Part shown: piece by piece, positions 60,576 through 64,000 of the stretch
Layout of the letters: the number at the start of each line of letters is the position of its first letter
Numbering within the stretch: the stretch's first letter is position 1
Origin: Thraustochytrium sp. TN22
Taxonomy: Eukaryota > Sar > Bigyra > Thraustochytrida > Thraustochytriidae
Length of the DNA stretch: 64,000 nucleotides
Direction: 5' to 3'
Assembly: GCA_013306675.1 (NCBI GenBank)
Contig: JABLUY010000151.1
Location: 1-64,000 of the forward strand
The notes under the pieces: model-generated
The model's input: only the letters and a program-made list of their open reading frames with translations
Told to the model about the DNA's origin: nothing
The model's database searches: none
Program-made: the position numbers and the translations under genes

Positions 60576-61778
60576 CTAGGGGCTTCGCAGAAAGAAGTCG
60601 AGCAGCTCGCCATCCTTGCTGCTGAAGTGGACGGCGACGTTGTCGGCCAGCGGCTCCAAGGGGGGGGACGTGGCGGAGTTGCTCGACTCGAGAGTCATAT
60701 AAGAAAGGCGCATATCGGAGGGGGGTGGTGCGTCCTCGCAGTTGGCCACCTCAGGGTTGGCGGGCAGAGTCACCGTGCCCTGGTTCGTAATGAGCCCGTT
60801 CACGTCGGTGCGACCTGCCGCGGTGCCCTGGCCAGAAGCGCTCACGAGATGATGTTCGCCATCCATGCCACCCGTGCCATTCTGCGCGAACTCGTTGAGA
60901 AAACGGTTGCACAGGTCTTCGAGGTGATCGTTGGGGTTGGGTACGTTCTCGCAAATGTCCTTCTTCTTGTCCAACCACGCTGCCTTGATGCAATCGTACT
61001 TGCGAAGGTCGCTCGTCGACTCCTTGTACGCGGGGCCTTGGGCAAGAAACTTCTCCATCTCCTTTGAAGCGTGGCTGTCGTGAAGCTTGCGCAGTTGCTC
61101 CTGGTAATCTTTGGCGGACTTGCCTTCGATCTTGCCCGCGAACCTGCGGTCGTTGTGCTTGCCATGCCAGTCTACAACATCCTCTGCGGTGACGCTGGGA
61201 AATCCCATGACGGCGACCTGAAGGCAGACCCTGAGCTTCTTGGCGATTATGTCCACCGGGTGGGACCGGTCCTCGGCGGCAGCCTCGCCGACCTCACTGT
61301 CCGGGCACTTCCGCTTGCGCTTCCCGGGACAGGCCGTCCTGGGCTTGCGCGTGTTGCCCTGCCGGATAATCATCCACAGCTGATTCTGGACCAGACGGCA
61401 CAGGATCGCCAGCGTCTGCACGTGAGGTCCGAGCGAACCGCGCGCCGGCTCCGCAAAGGTTTTGAACATGATGTCGCTCTCGAAGCGCAGGTCGTCCAGG
61501 CCCAACTCAGCGATATGCAGGTTGTCCTCGGAGTCGCCGGCCCGCAGCATCACGGTCACCGAGTCAAGCACGCGGCCCGCCGGCACGTCCACGACGGCGA
61601 AGTGCGAGTTCACGTTGGTCCCGCTCGTCTTGCGCGCCTCGCACCGCTGGTTCACCTCTTGCTGGCACTGATACTCGCTCGTCTTGCCCACGAACTTCAC
61701 CTTGACCGCCTGGTCCGCCGCGCCGCGCGTCTCACGGTCGACCGGCGTCTCGTCGCGCAGCGCCAGGGTCTCGGCCAT
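60576..61778 (-). CDS. Diverged member of the GGLN/HGGG family with basic insertion (400 aa)
   Basis: Function unknown. ATG at 61778; the frame continues upstream only from a GTG. Motif identity to the other members is low but the order is kept: VVDVPAGRVLDSVTVML for the LP-x-G-x3-x-L-T strand pair, LAILCRLV and LWMIIRQGN where the others have VLALALAYV and RVVMHGGG, KKLRVCLQVAVMGF for the DKLRFSLDADF strand, then a helix YQEQLRKLHDSHASKEMEKF for RYHDLRTEYQLRHF. Between the QGN site and the KLR strand is an insertion of about 35 residues containing GKRKRKCPDSE, a likely nuclear signal. The C-terminus is mixed and only mildly acidic. The gene starts a few hundred bases beyond the transposon, 226 bases from its right duplication to the stop codon. 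Confidence 0.75.
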   Translation of the reverse strand: MAETLALRDETPVDRETRGAADQAVKVKFVGKTSEYQCQQEVNQRCEARKTSGTNVNSHFAVVDVPAGRVLDSVTVMLRAGDSEDNLHIAELGLDDLRFESDIMFKTFAEPARGSLGPHVQTLAILCRLVQNQLWMIIRQGNTRKPRTACPGKRKRKCPDSEVGEAAAEDRSHPVDIIAKKLRVCLQVAVMGFPSVTAEDVVDWHGKHNDRRFAGKIEGKSAKDYQEQLRKLHDSHASKEMEKFLAQGPAYKESTSDLRKYDCIKAAWLDKKKDICENVPNPNDHLEDLCNRFLNEFAQNGTGGMDGEHHLVSASGQGTAAGRTDVNGLITNQGTVTLPANPEVANCEDAPPPSDMRLSYMTLESSNSATSPPLEPLADNVAVHFSSKDGELLDFFLRSP

Positions 61779-63314
61779 GACGCCCGCTGGTGGTGGCGCC
61801 GGGCTCCCGGTTCCTGCCGCGTGTGTCCTCGCCGCGCGGCGCCGCTTCCGCAGCCCTTCTCCGCGCGCTGTGACTTCAACCACCGCGGCGCGCTGGCCGC
61901 GCTAGGCCGAGCGGCGCTGCTGCGCTCCTGCGCGCGGCGCGGCGGGGGCTCCTGCGCGCGCGCGCGCGCGCCCGCCCGCTCGCTCGGGCGCGCGAGCAGC
62001 GCGACGTTGCCGCGCGAGGCCAGCGCGGCGCGATGCGCGATGCCACGGGCCGCGCTGGGCCGCGCGGCGCTCCTCCGCTCTGCGCGCGGCGCGGCGCTCC
62101 TGCTCGCGCGCGGCGCGCGCGCGGCGCGCGCGGCGCGCGCGCGGCGCGCGCGCGCGGGCGGGCGCGGCGGCTCGCTCGCTCGCTCGCTCGCCGACGCGAC
62201 CCTGTCTGCTGGGCGAGGGATGCTCTCTATCTTTGGGGCTGCTTCGTGTAGTTCGAGGTTTGTTTGTTCGAATCTCTGCTTGCGCCGCAAGTTGCGCGCG
62301 CGCCGGAGTTTGTTCGATTCTCTACTTGCGGCGCCTTGCGCCCGGCGCGCCGCAAGTTGCGCGCGCGCCGGAGAAGCGAAACTTCTGACTGCTGCCAGTG
62401 GCGGAGAACAACAATGTCGCTTGGGCGGCTGGGCACCGGCGGCGACGGCGCGCGGCCTCGCGCGGCGGCAGCGCGCGCGGAGGCGGCCGCGCTCGGGCGC
62501 CCCGGGGCAGCGCGCGTTGACCGCGATTGCGAGGGGATGCACTGGCAGCGTGCGGGTCGGAAAACCTGACGTTAGCTAGCTAGCTAGCTAGCTCTAGCGA
62601 GCGAGCGAGCGAGCGAGCCTGAGTCAGCGGGCCGGAGCGGCGTCTCTGGAGACCCGCCCGACCTGGTCCGGTGACGAATCGCGCGGCGCCTGCTTGCGCC
62701 CCTTTTGCGCGCCCGGCCGCGCGTGTGCACGAAGCGGGAGGCGCCAAGGGCTCGCGCGAGCGCAGCAGGGCAGGGCAGCACGCCGCGAGTGGTGCGGGAA
62801 GGTGCAGAGTCAGCCAGAGGACTTTGATTTTTTTTTTGTTGTAGGTCAAAATCGAGCCACCGCAGCAAGCCGCGCACCGGGGGCGCGGTGAACCTGCGGT
62901 CTTCTAGCAGCGCGCGTCCGCTTCCTGCGCCGGGTTGCTCAGCGAAGCGAGCAGGCTCGGGCGGTACCTCACAGAGGCTCACAGGAGGCCCCGAGGGCCC
63001 CGATGGTGGTAGGGTACCCCTTGGCGAGCCGAGGGTGCTCGTTGTGGAGACCCGAGGATGCCCGTCGTGGAGAGCCCTTCGGAAGGTGCCCGTCGTGCGC
63101 ATGTCCGAGTCGCGGCGAGTCCATGCCGAGGATGCAGGCTGGGCCGTTCCACAGGCTGCCCATGGCGGGGGATGGCGGGGACTAGCAGCACTGGCAGGTG
63201 CTCTGTATCCCCTTATCCGAGTCGCTCGATGGGTGAGCACAGCTGTGCCGTGCATTGCCGCGCCGCAGAGGCTTCGTGAGCGGCACCAGGGCCGGGCGAA
63301 GCTTGGCAGTCAGT
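61779..63314. other. Intergenic, 1.5 kb, CG-rich and repeat-filled
   Basis: (CG)n and GCGCGCGG-type DNA at 61950-62160, a tandem pair at 62259-62373, (TAGC)n at 62572-62593 directly followed by (GCGA)n at 62597-62617, a (T)9 run near 62828, and degenerate GAGGATGCCCGTCGTGGAGA-like units at 63030-63100. No gene supported. Confidence 0.55.
62259..62373. repeat. Tandem pair of about 55-60 bp
   Basis: TTTGTTCGA(A/T)TCTCT(G/A)CTTGCG occurs twice, each copy ending CCGCAAGTTGCGCGCGCGCC. The second copy has an insertion of about 19 bases. Confidence 0.8.
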
Positions 63315-64000
63315 TCAGAGCACGGCGTGGCCTGGGCCACCCGGCGAGGATGCGACGGCCTGCGCGTCCGCGGAGCAGTAGCGCCCGGGGTCTGCGTCAA
63401 GACTGGCGAGGAAGGCGCTGATGTTGGCCTGGATCGGGCTAGGGAGCGGCGCGGCGCCGGGCAGCGACAAGACGCCGCCGGCTCGGTTGACGTCGTCGAG
63501 CGTGTTGATCAGGTTGTATATGCGGGTGGCGTAGGCGTTCGGATCGGCGCGCATGCTGGCCGAGTCTCCGTGGCGGCGGACCTCGCGAGTGAGGCCGTCG
63601 ATGTCGCCCCAAAAGGGCTCGCAGGTCGCGGCCGTGGCCGCGTGCTGCGCCCACCTGGCTGGATCAAGAAAGAGTTGACGGCGCGTGTCGCGGTGATAGC
63701 TGTTGAGGAGGGCGGCGATGCGCAGCGAGTCCGGGTCGTGGCCGCCTCTGTAGTCGATGCAGCGGACCGTGCTGTCCTCGCCAGCCACACAGGCCGCGGC
63801 GGCGTCTGCAGCGAGGCGTGCGGCGCAGTCCTCTCCCTCGCAGCGCACCTTGACGGAGAGGTGCAGGCGGCGGCTGGACATGGCGGCGGCGTCAGCAGCT
63901 CTGGTGTCGCCATTGTTGACAGCGGCGACAGCAGCGGCGGTGGGTAAGCCCCGGCCCTGCACGTCGGCAAAGGACGCGTCGCCAAGCCCGCGCTCACCCG
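63315..64000 (-). CDS. Partial unknown protein at right edge (at least 228 codons)
   Basis: The minus-strand frame is open from the window edge to the stop at 63315, so the 5' end is missing; a Met (MSSRRLHL) lies inside at about residue 42 of the visible part and could be the true start. The visible part has a strand-like RRLHLSVKVRCEGED, six Cys in all, a helix with LLNSYHRDTRRQLF, and a loop-helix AYATRIYNLINTLDDVN. Ala/Asp-rich composition and GC3 bias fit a real gene. The YHRDTRRQLF helix recalls the family helix of the neighbouring genes, but the HGGG and GGLN motifs are not visible. Function unknown. Confidence 0.6.
   Translation of the reverse strand, partial: GERGLGDASFADVQGRGLPTAAAVAAVNNGDTRAADAAAMSSRRLHLSVKVRCEGEDCAARLAADAAAACVAGEDSTVRCIDYRGGHDPDSLRIAALLNSYHRDTRRQLFLDPARWAQHAATAATCEPFWGDIDGLTREVRRHGDSASMRADPNAYATRIYNLINTLDDVNRAGGVLSLPGAAPLPSPIQANISAFLASLDADPGRYCSADAQAVASSPGGPGHAVL

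Noticed and set aside
1-64000. Search for tRNA and rRNA genes
   Set aside because: A few GGTTCGAA-like T-loop strings occur (for example near 62266) but none has matching stems at the right spacing.

Overview
The window is nuclear DNA from a GC-rich, intron-poor, probably unicellular eukaryote. Reasons: most genes are single long open frames with strongly GC-biased third codon positions; the few introns visible are short GT-AG introns of about 60-95 bases; genes sit far apart on both strands without operons; and the intergenic DNA is full of tetra- and pentanucleotide arrays. IFT57 implies a ciliated life stage. NAD formate dehydrogenase with a mitochondrial-type leader, an Hsp110, an SLC38/AVT transporter and a Crinkler-like nuclease-kinase would fit a heterotrophic stramenopile such as a labyrinthulomycete, but I cannot prove the lineage and hold this at roughly 40%. 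I see no tRNA, rRNA, CRISPR array, or retroviral or Polinton-like element.

Layout. 1-16 kb: four lineage-specific proteins (1206-2333, 6841-8841, 10947-13106, 14632-15078) and one copy of a 2337-bp piggyBac-like DNA transposon (3796-6132). 16-33 kb: ordinary housekeeping genes: amino-acid transporter, Hsp110, IFT57, a Crinkler-like REase-kinase protein bounded by direct repeats, an intron-containing secreted protein, a Ser/Thr kinase and a SAM methyltransferase. 33-43 kb: an Asp-tract protein, a small membrane protein, formate dehydrogenase, and a prolyl 4-hydroxylase whose C-terminus looks like a VHL beta domain. 43-64 kb: a second run of lineage-specific proteins (42980-43975, 46159-47106, 49133-50185, 56708-57880, 60576-61778) with a gene relic among them, the second transposon copy (58013-60349, inverted relative to the first), and a partial gene at the right edge.

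The main novelty is the lineage-specific family. Five proteins in the right part share an ordered motif core (GGLN..., HGGGxHRS, W(K/E)SK, Y-x-D-x-R-...-F) and mostly end in acidic, aromatic-spotted tails resembling transcription activation domains. Two of the four left-hand proteins share another domain clearly with each other, and the left-hand proteins show weaker similarity to the right-hand core. I infer one expanded, rapidly diverging family of possible DNA-binding regulators; no function has been shown. The second point of interest is the prolyl hydroxylase with a VHL-like tail, which places in one chain two activities that act in sequence in animal oxygen sensing. The third is the transposon pair: identical length, 4-bp A/T target duplications that are not TTAA, and a YqaJ-like nuclease segment inside the coding region.
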